Origin: Muricea muricata
Taxonomy: Eukaryota > Cnidaria > Anthozoa > Malacalcyonacea > Plexauridae
Length of the DNA stretch: 64,000 nucleotides
NCBI GenBank assembly: GCA_963855995.1
Contig: OY979717.1
Coordinates: forward strand, 49,148,244-49,212,243
Reading direction: 5' to 3'
Below, one piece after another: positions 11,316 to 26,300 of this stretch. The notes beneath the pieces are model-generated. The model ran no database searches. It was not told the DNA's origin and saw nothing but the letters and a program-made list of their open reading frames with translations. The position numbers were made by a program, and so were the translations under genes. How positions within the stretch are numbered: position 1 is the first letter of the stretch; the number at the start of each line of letters is the position of its first letter.

Positions 11316-14300
11316 CTAAAACAAAAAGGACAAACAAGTGGCAACTCAACAAAACAACCAATACAAAGAAAAAAACTACCGAGACTAGTTTATGGACAGT
11401 ACATGTGTTTATGTAATAAAATTTACAGGAGAAAAGGCACCTAGGCGCAGAGGAAATTTGAATGTTGTCAGTGAATTGAATCCTGATGGTTAATGGACCA
11501 TTATTTGCAATACTGAGTCAGTAAAGTTACACAAAAATGAGAAATGTTCCAAATTTTCGAGACCACATAACGTCAGGATCCATCCTTTCGAGCCGTTATA
11601 GTGCTAGACGAGCCGAAATAACACACTGCAGATCATTTAAAGTTTGCATTACTACCTCAATTAGGTCTACCATGCAAAACGTTATTACTACACGTCTGTA
11701 CGCAAGCTACTTAAGCTTTTCATGACAAAATCTCTGTCCACTACACTTGGATTTATAATTTTGAGAACAGACATAAGGGGGGTGGGTGGGGGTGGGGGTG
11801 GGGAGGGGGGTTTCTGTTCATATATTCTTGTTCTGCCCGACGAGTCGTTTTCAAATTAATCAATTTGAGCATGATTTGAAGAGAAAATCGTTGCGCAGAA
11901 CGCGAATAAAATGTAAACGCTTCGTTTACAGGATGTTAGCTTTTGAAAGGGTAAGAGAGATAACGCCAGATGAAATACTACTTTAGATCATAAAATTGAC
12001 TCTACATGAAATGCGAACGCCAGCACAAATTTTAAATTTAAAAATTAATAGTATCAATAAAAAGCTTGCGCAAAAGTATAAGAGTCAGTTAAACGGTTGT
12101 TAATAGACGCATCTTTGTAAAAAATATATAATTAAAGAATTTGTAAAATGAAATTGTATCTAACATTTTGTTGATTGCATTGCAAAGATCAGTTAAAATG
12201 ACAATGTAGCTCTTTCAAAGAATTATTTGGATATGCAAATAACACAACCAGTGACGTCTTATTGCGTGTATTTTCTAACAAATATTAAGGATGCAATACA
12301 ACTAAACTACACTTTGAAGTGTGTATGCTATGATTGAATACAATATTTAATAATTTTGTTTTAATAACACTTCAATATTTCAAATCAAATTATTTATTTA
12401 TATAATTATAGAATATATTGTTTTCCTTCCACGTACATCCCTAATGAGACATCATGTGCAAAGGGTCTATACATGCCTTGAAAATATTATAGAATTGTAT
12501 TTTGCCCCATAATATAAACTTTGAGCTAGAGCATCCCAAAATGGAGCAAATTTGATGTTTGACTCAGAAAAACATTCACACAAATCACAATTTCACACAG
12601 TAGATATGCTTTCACACAGTTATGCCTTTTATATTTTGATTTAAAATTTTCCATTTTGATGTTATAGAGTTAGTATCGCATACATTAACGAATGGTCTAA
12701 AATATCAACCCAAAAATGAACGCGAAATTGACTTCAAGTGGAAACATTTTTCTAAAGTATTCCATTTTTTATTGCATGCTAAATTTCTCACGAATTATTT
12801 ATTATCAATATTTAAAATTAAAGTGCCAACCTGTTCCTGGGCTCTTTTACCCGCTGTGTCTGAATCCCATCCCTTCTGATCCAAAACAATAATAGTAAAA
12901 CGTTCTTCATCGGAAGAGACTTCAAACATTCTTTCCTTTGCTTTGCGGTAAAACGTACACTTAAAACCTTGGTCTTCCTGTTCATGATTTTCTGGCAAAG
13001 ATAGGTGATGATTCTCCTTGTCCAATTTGCATTTGGAAAGATAATGTGCAAGAAATTCGTCCTCTTCTGTAAAGAATTGTTTGTCTTCTTCGCTCGCATT
13101 ACGGGAACCTGTATCAGTATGCAGGAGAAATAGAATCATCCTATAAGCCTTGGCGACCAAGCGAAATTTTTAACAAGATAAATTTTCTGGAAATTCAAAC
13201 ATTGTAGGATCAAGCATTTTATTATAGTTGTATGGATGACCGTAATACAGTGTGCCTTATTAAACCATCCATTTATAATATGAAGGTTTATGCTGATCGG
13301 TGGTAATCCTACACGGTAACAATTGTCTGAATATAAATTACGCAATCCCACGATTGCGATACACTTGGGCTTTATGGAGCAAAGCATTTTTCCAAAGAAT
13401 ACACACTTCTTGTAAATTCAATAGGCAAGTTAAGACAAGGTACAATTTTAGTATTTCTGTTTTATTTCAAAATCATCATCAGATAGAATCTGTCAGACAG
13501 AATAAGCTTAAAGGTAGGTTTACCCCACGGCGTAAAAGAAAAAACGCGCGGCATGGCAGCCCGGCTGTATCTTTCTATGTTGTATGGCAAGGAGCGATTG
13601 CGCATCAAGTCCTACAGTTTGATAGCGTATTAGACAATTAGTTAAAAGCTGTGGGTTTCGTTCGCGTCGCACTACATGACAGGCTCACAGGCTCTCACAT
13701 GCTGTGGTAAAAAATATATTGTATTTCTTTTACATAATAATGATATGTTAGCCAGTTGCGCTAGCTGAGTTGTATTAAAAATATTCAGGATGTATTCAGA
13801 AGTTTACAAGTATGATTGCTCAAAACATGAAGTGCGTGCTTATAATGGTGCTTATTCGATGGCTTGCACAGATATTGAGTGCAGGCTTCAACTGCTTGTA
13901 CAAGGTGTGTAACAAAGTATACATTTTATATGCGCCCTGTAGAATATGCAATTAAATTGTCGTATTCTCGATTTCAAACTTGTATTTTATGATGAGGATA
14001 CATTAACTGGAAGCGAATGTGCTGGTGACGAAGACTCGTCAGAGAGCAGTAAAAGCACTATGATGAAAGCAAAAACTCGTACGAAGAATTCATAGACAGC
14101 ATGTCTTTGAACTGTAGCCTCTGTGTGTGTATAAACATTCATGGCATGCATACAAGTTCTACGATGATATTAGGTAACGCTTGTGTTACATTTCAATGTG
14201 TCATGAGACTGCTACATGTGTCATGTAAGTCTCAGAATAAGTAAAATAGTAAAATTATCCGGTGGTAAATACATTAAAACGTTGCCAGGATTTTTATATA

Positions 14301-17300
14301 ATTGGGTGACTGGTTCGCACACGCGTATTTTGTTCTGATTCAGCAGAAGAGAAAATGAGCGAGAATTACTGTATGTAAAACTTCAGGCTCACTGAAAACT
14401 ACGATTTATATTTTTCGATCAAGCAAATGAGCAACCATAATCTATGGCGCGCACCAAGACAAGAAAATTATATTATGGCTTATAGGATATAAGATCGCGA
14501 CGACAGCACATATTCTAGTTATATTGCATTATTGAATCTGGAACTACAATTTGTAGTTATCAATCAGAGACAGCAACGTCTAGAATACACCGACATTCAC
14601 AATACGCCTATGATACACCGGGCAAATTCCCCAGCTCGCTTCGCCGCAATTTCCCCAGCGTAGATAACGCGTTTTTATGAATTTTGGAGGAGAAATATGT
14701 CGCTCGTGTTATGGCCCATGCGGACTTTAGTAGAATATTTCGGGGAATTTTATATCAGGACAATGCCTATAGCATTGTGGATCAAATAACCGAATATACC
14801 AGCACTGTTTTTAATATTATGGATCGAATACATGCATTAAAGATAGTCATAAATATCTATTTATGTTTCTATGATCAAATATTCAAATCACATAAGCTAT
14901 TATACTATTTGCAGAACAGTTCCTACTTGTATGCAACTACTTTCAAAAAGTGTTCCAGCATATAAATCCCCCTGAAATGTTGTCAACAGAGGGGGGCTTT
15001 AAACTTAATAAAAGGCTTTTGGGACCGGTTCTTCGAAACCTGTTGAGCTTAAATGGTGTTTAAGCTCAAAATAGAAACCAAGTGTATAGATTAATTCATT
15101 CAACATGCTTATAGAGTTGAAAAGTGATACAAACAAACACAAAAAATAAATACAAATTGTGTATATTGAAGCTAGCTTTTTAATATAAATATAATGTCAC
15201 GATATCAAAACCCCTTGCTAAATATCATGAATATTAACAGAAAACTCTACAGCAGTTTCTTTAGACAACATTGTCATTGTCATCACTGCATAGATTGTTA
15301 CACAGTGGTTATGCATGTTAAAGAGGATAGTAAAGTGAACACATAACAATTCAGTAATGAACTAACAGCCTTGAACGTTTTAGAGTTAGTCCAGCTATAT
15401 ACTGATTTACTTAAGTGTGGCAGCCCCTACCTAATGGAACTGGTGTTATCAGGTGCTTCATTGTTACCAGCCATTGTTCTCAATCTAGTAATTGATCATT
15501 ATTGTAGGCATTGTAAAAAGAAATATAACATTGGATTTCTTTCTTAGTTTTGTGAAATATTCTAGCCTATACTATTTTGTAATACTGCTAAAGCTTGCTA
15601 GGCTAGCCACATGTACGCCATGCACCTATTTTTATTGTAGATGCTAGAGTTTTTAACTGTTTGTAATTACGAAATGCTTGTCTATTCTGACAGCATCTTT
15701 GTACGAGTACATCATACATGGGCTTGCCTAGTAGATTTTTATGGCCGTATTACATATGTAACATCAGTAAAAAAAGCGCTTTAGCATGCGTTAGATCCAA
15801 CTACTACCATTACTAAAGCATTTATTTTAACACGATAAGATTACAGCTGAACTGATGTGGTCGTGTATTGACAAGTATAATTTAATTAAGCTATATCATA
15901 TTATAATAAAATTATTACTCAAATCCCAGTCAAATAATTACCTAAATTTAAAATTCATCTGTCCTAAAATTGTATTAAAACTCGTTATGTTATTTGAAGC
16001 CCTATGCTCATTCGTTAAAGAGTTCCACAGACTAGCTGCCTTATAAGATATCCCTAACATAATTAGATTCAGGCACAGGTAAGGCTAATTAAACTTAACT
16101 TTCTTCTAAAATCTTATGTATAATTACTTTTCCTAACAATAGACTGAAATTGTTCAGGAACATGACCATAGTAACATTAATATATGCAAAGCGTAGCAAA
16201 CGTTTTGAGTTCATGCCTCTAATAGTGTTCCACTTAGCTTTCACCAGTACTTGGTCACTGGGAGTTCTCCAATCCAATTTATAGACAATTTTTGCAGCTC
16301 GAACATGAATTCTTTCCATTTTATCCATGAGGGTCTTGCCGCACGAGCTCCAAATCATTAGTCCATACTGTAGGTTACGGATGGAAGTATAACCTTGAAG
16401 TAAAAATCCTCTTTACCCTTTTTCGGTAGGAAGTATAAGGATTTTAGCAAATTCAACTTCTGAGTAAATGCTTTAATAACTTCAGAAACGTGGCAATTCC
16501 AATTTAATTCATAATCAATTTCCAATCCCAAACATCTAGAAACCGACACCTGTTTAATGCTATAGTTTCCAAGTTTGATGTCCTGGAGTGGACCAGTAAA
16601 TTTCACTCGACCTAAAAGCCATATACTCAGTTTTACCCTGGTGAGGAGACAGCCCATTTAAACAGCACCATTCATATAACTTCTTTAAAGTTTTGTTCAA
16701 CATAATGGCAACCTCATCGTGAGTCGTAGCCACTACGTACAATGTTGTATCATCAGCATACATCTCAATATCTTCATTTTCGTTAGCTACAACATCTGGT
16801 AAGTCGTTGCAGAATATTGAAAAGAGTAAGGGGCTAAGAACTGAGCCCTGGGGAACTCCGAACCTAACAGGCAAAGCTTCCGATTTACAACCGTTTACAG
16901 CTGTAGCTTGATGGCGATCTGTGAGGTAATCTCTTATCCAGCGCCATAGGTCACCTGCAATTCCCAAGCTTTGAAGTTTGTACAGAAGAATGTTGCGAGG
17001 TAGAGAGTCGAAATCTTTACGGAAATCAATAAAGACAACACCGACAACTAACTTTCGATCCAGTGCACTCCTCCAGTCTTCGGTCATCTTAGCTAATAAT
17101 AGCTGAGTTGAGTGTCTCTTCTTATACGCCCACTGATGTTTATTTCTAAGATCATGGTGCTCAACATGATTTGTAATAGTAGAAACAACCTGAGTTTCCA
17201 AGAGTTTACCAGGGACACATAACGAAATTGGGCGATAATTTTGCTTGTCGGTTTCGTCATCCTTCTTAAACAAGGCAGAAACTCTTGCAAATTTCCATGT

Positions 17301-20300
17301 GCTTGGGCCAGGATTGTACGACGCACTCAATGAGTATAGAGAGAACAACGATGGAATTACAGCATGACCAGCACTTTTAAATAGTCTTGGTGCAATGTTG
17401 TCCAGTCCACAAGCTTTGTTGTTCTTTAGTTTCATTAACCAATCCGTTTCTTTGCTTCCCTGGTTATTTTCTTCTAGGTCAGCCGAACTTAATTAGTACA
17501 GTTTGTGCGAGGTTGTCTTATTGATCAGTTAGAAATATAAATTTGGTGTGTCGAAAGCTTTATTATGAGACCACATGTATGGAAGCATTAAAAGAAAATG
17601 ATATTTTTTGAAGTGTATAAATAAAGTATACATCAGTCAAACATACGACATTATCATGACTTCACTGAATACACATAGAAACATAAATGTTCTTCTCTTA
17701 TTTATTTTCAGTCGTTGCAGTTGGGGGTAAATTAAGTTGTCTATAAGTAGTAACCTGCGTGCAGTTCGGACATAAAGCCTAAGTGTATCGCAATCGTGGG
17801 ATTGCGTAATTTATCCCCGAGCCAACGGTGCGAAGCGCCGTTCCGGGCGTAAGCCCGGGGCGAGGGTTACTAATTTCGTATTAGCGGATTTCAAAGTCGT
17901 TGCTCGTGGTAGTTAGGTAGTAAAAATGGTATGTCCTCACTGATCTCAACAATATGGCGGACTATCATGAATGGCTAACACTGATTGGCCAGATTTAAAA
18001 TTTATTGTTGATTGATTAATCACGAATTCAAGTTATTCAACTGTCAGCAAATATTTAACTTTCGTTAGCTTTTTGCACTATAATATTTTGTATTTTTGCA
18101 AAAAGTTTTGGGAACTTTAACAACAATTTATTGTTGTAAAAATTAAATAAAAAGCATTTATCAGGTCAACAAATATGGAGTCAAGCAAGCAGCGAAAGGA
18201 AAACGAGGAAGCTGAACGTTTAGCAAGGCAAAACGAGCGTGGACGACGACAAAGGCTCGAGGAGACTGCCGAAGAAGATTGAAGAGAGATTAATTCGGGG
18301 AAAATACAGAGAAGCGCGAACAATTGACTATAGCGTGAAACACAAGGCAAGTTTGTTGATAATGCGTATTTATACTTGTGTTTTAATGCTTTATAAAGGC
18401 CGGCGTAGCCGCACTCATCCAGCCTATTCACTGTTTAAATTCCAGAGTAAGTTTATGTTTTGTAAATGCAAGACTGTCTTTTTATTATTAATGTAATTAA
18501 TAGGTCGTCTTTTATACGAAATTTAAGCTTACATTAGGCGTAATAACATACCGATGACAAATGTCGTGCCATTTAAAAAATTGTCAATAAAACAAGGATT
18601 AAATACTCAATATTTTGTCATTTTGAAAAAATATACAGAAAGAATAACAATTGCCGTGTTGCTATGACAGCAACCTATTTAAGTACTTCATGTAATTCCG
18701 AAAATTTAGTTGCATGCTCTTAGTTAGCGGCGAGGGGTTGCTGCATGCATGTATTTCTAGTATTTAGAAAATTGTTACCGTGTAGGATTTCCACCGATCA
18801 GCATAAACTTTCATCCCCGAGCCAACGGCGCGAAGCGCCGTTCCGGGCGTAAACCCGGGGCGAGGGTTACTAATTTCGTATTAGCGGAGTTCAAAGTGGT
18901 TGCTCGTGGTAGTTAGGTAGTAAAAATGGTATGTCATGACGTCATCCTCACTGATCTCAACAATATGGCGGCTAACACTGATTGGCCAGATTTAAAATTT
19001 ATTGTTGATTGATTTATCACGAATTCAAGTTATTCAACTGTCAGCAAATATTTAACTTTAGTTAGCTTTTGCACTATAATATTTTGTATTTTTGCAAAAA
19101 GTTTTGGAAACTTTAACAACAATTTATTGTTGTAAAAATTAAATAGAAAGCATTTATCAGGTCAACAAATAAGGAGTCAAGCAAGCAGCGAAAGGAAAAC
19201 GAGGAAGCAGAAGGTTTAGCAAGGCGAAACGAGCGTAGACGACGAGAAAGGCTCAAGGAGACGGCCGAAGAATATTGAAGAGAGATTAATTCGGGGAAAA
19301 TACAGAGAAGCGCCAACAATTGACTATGGCGTGAAACACAAGGCAAGTTTGTTGATAATGCGTATTTATACTTGTGTTTTAATGCTTTATAAAGGCCGGC
19401 GTAGCCGTACTCATCCAGTCTATTCACTGTTTAAATTCCAGAGTAAGTTTATGTTTTGTAAATGCAAGACTGTCTTCTTATTAATAATGTAATTAATAGG
19501 TGGTATTTTATAACAAATTTAAGCTTACATTAGGCGTAATAACACACCGATGACAAATGTTGTACCATTTAAAAAAATTGTCAATAAAACAAAGATTAAA
19601 AACTCAATATTTTGTCATTTTGAAAAAATATACAGAAAGATAGCAATTGCCGTGTTGCTATGACAACAACCTATCGAAGTACTTCATGTAATTCCGAAAA
19701 TTTAGTTGCATGCTCTTAGTTAGTGGCGAGGGGTTGCTGCATGCATGTATTTCTAGTATTATAAATGAATAGTTTAGTAAGGCTCACTGTATTACGGTCA
19801 TCCATACAACTATAGTAACATGCTTGATCGTAGAATTTTTGTATTTCCAGACCATAAACATGTATGTTCAGGCAGCAATATAAAGAATTTGAATGTGCTT
19901 TGACGGCTCACAATTTTTGCGTCTATAAGGGCTTAGCATTTCTATTTAAATCTTTAATGTTAATGGTTTATCAGCTATTTGTCACTTAACATGTCACATG
20001 TAAAACGAGCAAATATTTTATATTGTATGCACCATTGATCTGATCATTGTGGAAAGACTTTTAAAGTAAATGTATGCTACAGTATCAATAAGCCTTTTGC
20101 TTGGTTGCTCTAATTAGCGCAGTCTGACGATTATGTAGATATCATGTAAGTGTTTTAAATTAAACCATATTATCTGACAAAGAAAACGGATGAGCGCAAA
20201 ATTGTTGAAATAGTTTTTCACGGTTAGATAAAAAATCACGGATAGCTCAAAGTATTTTCACGAATAGCTTAAAGTGTTTTCACAGATAGTTCAAAGTGTT

Positions 20301-23300
20301 TTTACATTTTTTATCACTTCCTGTTCTCACGGCTGCCGAACGGTGTGCAAACAGTTTTTACAGCCTTTTTCAAAGCCTTATACAGTATAACGTATGTTTT
20401 CCCAAAAAGAGTCGCATTATCAACATACCAGCTCTGAATTTAATTCTGCAGTCATACTTTGAGTTAGGTGTCATTATTTCCCCTCTGAGAACTGAAGTGG
20501 AAGGATAACAAATCCAAGCTCTAATGCTATCCTCATCCTGGATGAAAACTTGTTTTAATATGTACTTTACTTCTACTGGAGGCTTGTCACAGTCAGATGG
20601 CAAGCCTTCCCATACTTTTAGCCTCACATTTCTCTCTAGAAAGATAAAAAGATAAAATTAAATGGTGGTATTTTTTAACATTCAACACCTAAACAACAAA
20701 TTAGCAAGTTAAAAGATGAATTATAACAGCAATCAAATGATATTTTAATGGAATCTTTGTATCTTATATTAGTACTATTATTACATTTCTACTTGCATGG
20801 TAAACCACAGCTAGCCATACTGAAAATTAATTATTATACAGGAATATTAATGCCGACAGCTCGGTTGAGTTGTGTTATGGCTCTGTTTAAACCTGTGGTC
20901 TGGGGTTTATAAGTTGTAACTAAGCTAAGATTTCCGCCCAGAGTATCTGCTGCAATCATTACATAGCATATACTGTATGCAAAAAATGATTTGCTACAAA
21001 AGTGGCATCTTCTGCTGGGTGAGAAACGAAAGAAGCGGAAAATGTTTTCTCACAAACTGCTGGGACCCGACGAAATAAAGGTGTAGGTTAAGTTGAGAAC
21101 ATTTTTGTTGTTGCTCGGCGAAGCTTGACAGGACAGCGCACCCACCCAGCCTCTTGTTCAGTGTAATATGAAGAGAGGACTATTATAACTCTTTTGTGAA
21201 TGGCCAAACGAGTAGTATGGGGACATGGTATTTCTTAACTGTCAGTTCTTGGAAGAGGTACTATACAATGAACTATCTATGTCAAGCTGGCGGCCGATGC
21301 TGCAGCAGCTCTCAGCGATGTGTGCCAATTTTCCACTTTCGCAACACGATATATTGGTCAACATTCAAGATTTTATTACTGTAAACATCAAACAGAAATG
21401 ATTTTTTCAATTTTTTTTCAAGATTTTGCAAAACAAATGCACGATTTGCTGTCCGTAAAATACATAGCTAACAGAAATATAAGCCCGAGAGAAACGGGCT
21501 TTGCGTTAAAATATATGTACATAAAATGTCTAATTCAACGATTTCAATATGCAACATTTGAGTACGATATACCTGATGGAGTTATAAAAGCAAAATCGTA
21601 ACGCCATTGTGTATGGACTAGTTGGAAATTAGGAAACGAATTATCGCCAGCCATCTCTTTTTTGTTTGGAAGTCTATCCTCGTCAACATGTGATGGATCA
21701 ATGCCTTCTTCAAACGATATTTCCCAGAAGCCATTCTTTTCTTCATTGTTTAACGGCTTTTGCTTGATTAGTTTTTTTATTCGTTTTTTGATGTGCATTG
21801 GATCAAAGATTTCCTTAGTGTCCTCTATAAAAGGCAATGCAATTTTGTTGTTAAGAAATAACTCCCCTTCCTATGAGTTCCACACAGAGATCATTCGAGA
21901 AAGATCGATCAATTGGTACTGTTCGGGGCTCCTTGAACATTTGTGAAAACTTGACTTTAAGGTTATATAGGCTTTGCAAACTAAAGCTCATACTTTTTCA
22001 TTTCATTTTGGATTAAATGCAAGTCGCAATAAACTTGTATTAAAGTTAATTAACACAACAAAATATGATTACACGGAATTTTCCTACGTTTTTGCGGAAC
22101 AATATACTGTGTCGCAGTGGAGAACCTATATTACTAATTGCTTTGAACAAAATATTTTAATAGTTTGTGGTTCAGCCACAAATAAAGAAAATAATTAAAG
22201 AAGGATCACGATCGCCGAAACTTGTCCGCTTTTTATATCGAGCTAAACAAGTATAACCTGGTTCGCTACTTGTCCCAATCATTCAAATTCAAGGACGTAA
22301 TCAATGCACCGTTTTACAGGAATAAAGATCCTTTGAAAAAAAAGCTGTCTCTAATCCTAACGGAATAGCTCTAACACTTGCAAGATGAAACGGCCATCTA
22401 CACAAATTCTTCAAACTAAAAAGTATGAAACTGATGCAACGTCAGTGTGGTGGTGTAAAATATACCTGAGAGTCAGGAGTAAATGTAATTTATCACAGAG
22501 TGAACCTTCTGGCTAATATCAGCGATGTTTTTATAGGTAAGTAAGAAGATATTCATCATAGTAACCTTTGTATTTAACAAAAAAAAATGCTACTAAAATA
22601 GCCTATTTTAAAGTGCCTATAAAACGAAATTTTGTCCAACTATTTATTGATCACATTGCAAAAATCGCTTAAACTCACTGAGTGTAACTTCCTAACTCTT
22701 TTCCTTCTCGAGGTATTCAACTTTATTCGAAATCCAAATTGCACAACTTATGACATCACAGTGCATAACTCTTCGAAAATCATCTGATCAGTTATTTGCA
22801 AAGTGATCCATATATTCCGCATTAAAGCTCCGACACCAAGCAATTAATCGTAGTTTACACAAGTACAGAACAGTTTTAGTTGTTTCTTATTGTCACATGC
22901 TATAAAATTAGCAATTCGAAAAGATAATCATTATGCACATGCAGTGATGTCATAAGATGTATTATTTACATATCAAATAAAGTCGAATATCTCGAGAAGG
23001 AAAAGTGTAAGAGAAATTGTACCAAAGGAGTTATACTGTCATTTTAAGCCATATTTGCAATTATTTGCAATGCAATCAATAAATAGTTGCAAAAAATTTC
23101 GTTTCATGGCCACTGTAATTGGGTTCTCAAAAGACCAACCTATTTTTTGGATTGCTTTAATCGATCATTTTTTATTGTATGCAACCTATTAGTGACATGT
23201 TTTTCCTATTTCATGAAAAGCCAACAGAAACAAAAACCTTCTTAAATTTACAATGAAAAAATTGACTTTGGGAGTCTATAGTACTGTAGACGTTACTATA

Positions 23301-26300
23301 TTTGATATAAAGTAAAGGAAAGTGCGGAGTACAAAATCAATAACAATTGAAGGTGTACAAATGTTGAGAATAACATAATTGATAAAGACGCTTCAACTAA
23401 GTACTATTTATACCTTCATCAACACTGGAAACAAGAACTTTTCCAAAATGACACCACAAGTCAGCCATCACTTGTTTCTCATCTTTAATTTTGCTAAATT
23501 TTTTTAGTACACTCAATAGATGCTCTTTTATTTCCAAGATTGTGTTTGTACTAAACTCGCTCTGAAAAGGGCAAAAATTGATGATAATTATAGATAGCTA
23601 TATTTCTTAGAATTATGAACACAAACCTTTTCCGTTTTCATGTACGTTATATCAACACAAGTGGAATTTGGGAAATCAAGAAGTTGCATAAAGTGTGCAT
23701 AAATTGTTGCTGATTTCTGTTTTCAGTGGAAAAGTTAAAAGCTCTGATTTCAGTGAAGAATTTACAATGAAAGGATATTTGTGAAGAGTATTTATTAAGA
23801 ACTATGGTAATTAAATGGGTGGAAAGTACGGTTGACCAAACTAAAGACGTGAACATGTAGTTATAGCCAAACACGTACCATCATAATTATACTTTGTACA
23901 TGATTTAATTGAAACTGGAAACGACATTTTTTATCCAAAAATAGAAATTAAAGGTATGTTTTCATTAAAAAATTAACGGACTTGGTGTCATAGTTTGAGG
24001 ATTTTTCAAAGAATCCGTTGATCGGCGGAAAAGTCGGATTCTAGATTTCAAAAATATATACGAATGGGAGATATTAGACTTTTTAAGGAGAACTGATCGT
24101 AAATTATCATGATCAATGTGTCTCAACGTTTTGAGAAAGTCTGATTTGCCATATATATTCAAAACTAGCAATGATAGATTCCTGGTAAGCAATAATAACA
24201 CTGGTGTCGTGAAATAAACGTTTGGAACTGGATTGAGGCAAAAAATGCTTGAAAGCACAACGTAAGTTTGTCCTTTTGACAGGCAGACGAAATCAGTATG
24301 ATGAAGCTTGGAAATTGCATGCATGGGTTAGATTATTGATATTCAAATGATGTTATGTATCCGGCGAGGCTAAGAAGTCAACATGAGAAGTGGTAAAATA
24401 AACGAGTTCAGCCAGTAACAGCGGAAATAGCTATCAGAGATTTGTTTTAATTGAACATTTAGGCACATATGAAGACATGTTGATCGGCAATAATACGGGT
24501 CTAAATCATCGTTCTACCATTTCTTTGGCAGACACCTAACACCATTGAGCAGAAGTTCCTTTTCCCAGCATTAGAGCATTATCATGAAAATTCCGTTGTG
24601 CTTTCAAGCACTTCCGCCCAATCCATTTCCAAACGTTTCTTCAATGACAGTAGTGAAGGTATATTTCTAAAATCATTATTGCTTACCAGGAATCTATCAT
24701 TGCTAGATTTAAAGATATATGGCGAAGCAAACTTTCTCAAAATGTTGACGCACGTTGATCATAGTAATTTACGACCAGCTCTCCTTCAAACGCCCAATAC
24801 CTCCCATTCTTATCGATTTCACAAGTCTTGAATCCCTCTTTTCCGCCGTTCACTAGACACAAAGATCGTTTATTTTCTAACAAAAACATTGCTTGCTGCT
24901 ATGGAGGGTAATCACCGCCAAAATTAAAAACAAAATTTTATACTTCCATATGCTTATTTTGCTATTCACGTCATGCGTGATGATGTTACAGTTTTGAATT
25001 TTGATGTTACAGTTTTGAATTTTGATGTTAAAGAATTCAATTTTGATGTTCATAATTCGCCTTTGCACTTCTGTTTTCGCATCCTGTTCTCAAGCATTCC
25101 ATTGTGATCACGTCACATTATGCGTGACACTCAGAACACAATTTTCGACGGTATTTAATATGATAACTTATTTCCGGCCACAACTATAATTAGATGAATC
25201 TGTAATAAGTTTAATTTCTGAGGCAAGGGACATGGTTTTTGAGTGTCATATCGATATAAACGAGTTGCTGAACACATTGGTATGTTCACAATTATTTACC
25301 GGTTACCCCGGGCGCCCGAAATTTGAAATTCCAGAGGAGATTCTTCGTTTCTTGTTTGATAAACGATTTACGGTCGCGGAAACGGCGACTATTCTAGTCT
25401 TCTTGGAGTTAATCAACCAACCGTCGAACGGAGAGTGAATGATGGTAATTAAAATACGAGGCTGAGATCAGTCTGCTACGCAGACTATTGAAATACCAGG
25501 CGGAAACGTAATGTGAATATGAATATTAATGCCCAGCAAGTAATTTTAAATGCATACATATCAAACAATTCAAGTTTATATGTACTATTTATAACATGAG
25601 CGGCCGTGTTGTATCAGCATATACAAACTCGAGCCGAAGGCGAGAGTTGTATATCTGATACAACACGGACGCGAATTTTGTAAGTAGCTTGTGAAACTCT
25701 CCAATTTTATCGATCAATTTGCGAAGCAATTTTGAAAATACACTTATATAAGACGAGAAAGTTAAAGTTTATGAAAATCAACAGAATTCTGTATCAGAGT
25801 ATAGGACTCCTTCACGCTCATGATTTCTTTTGTGTTTTCTTTATGAATTATTAATGAGTTTCACAATAAATTTAATTTGCTAACGTTTCGTCGCTACATC
25901 GCAACATCATCAGAGCTATATACAATGAATAAACATAAGTTGTATCTATATATACATGATAACTAAGTATTATATTACAAATGGTAAAAATTTAAAAAGA
26001 ATAGTTTTAAAGTAAGAAAAGCGAGTCGATACAATAATAAAGCGAGTAAAATAAAGAAAGCTAAAGATACAATAATTGCTGTAGTGTCGATCTGTATTGC
26101 CTTCTAAATCTGCAATACAGTTCACAATAGTATCTCGACTCGAAGAAGATTTAAAAACTCTCGACGATCGACGTTTTCCGCCATATTGCTTATACAATTA
26201 TATTAAAATTATAGTTTTTGGCCGGAAATAAATGATCATATTAAATACCGTCGAAAATTGTGTTCTGAGTGTCACGCATAATGTGACGTCATCACAATGG

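Noticed and set aside
13474-13500. CTGATGATG..GAAAT on the minus strand as a third hammerhead
   Set aside because: No stem II can be formed between the boxes.
17814-19756. Simple tandem duplication of a ~1-kb segment
   Set aside because: The intervening 53 bp and both outer flanks are continuous in the empty paralogue at 13.2 kb, so two separate insertions explain it better.
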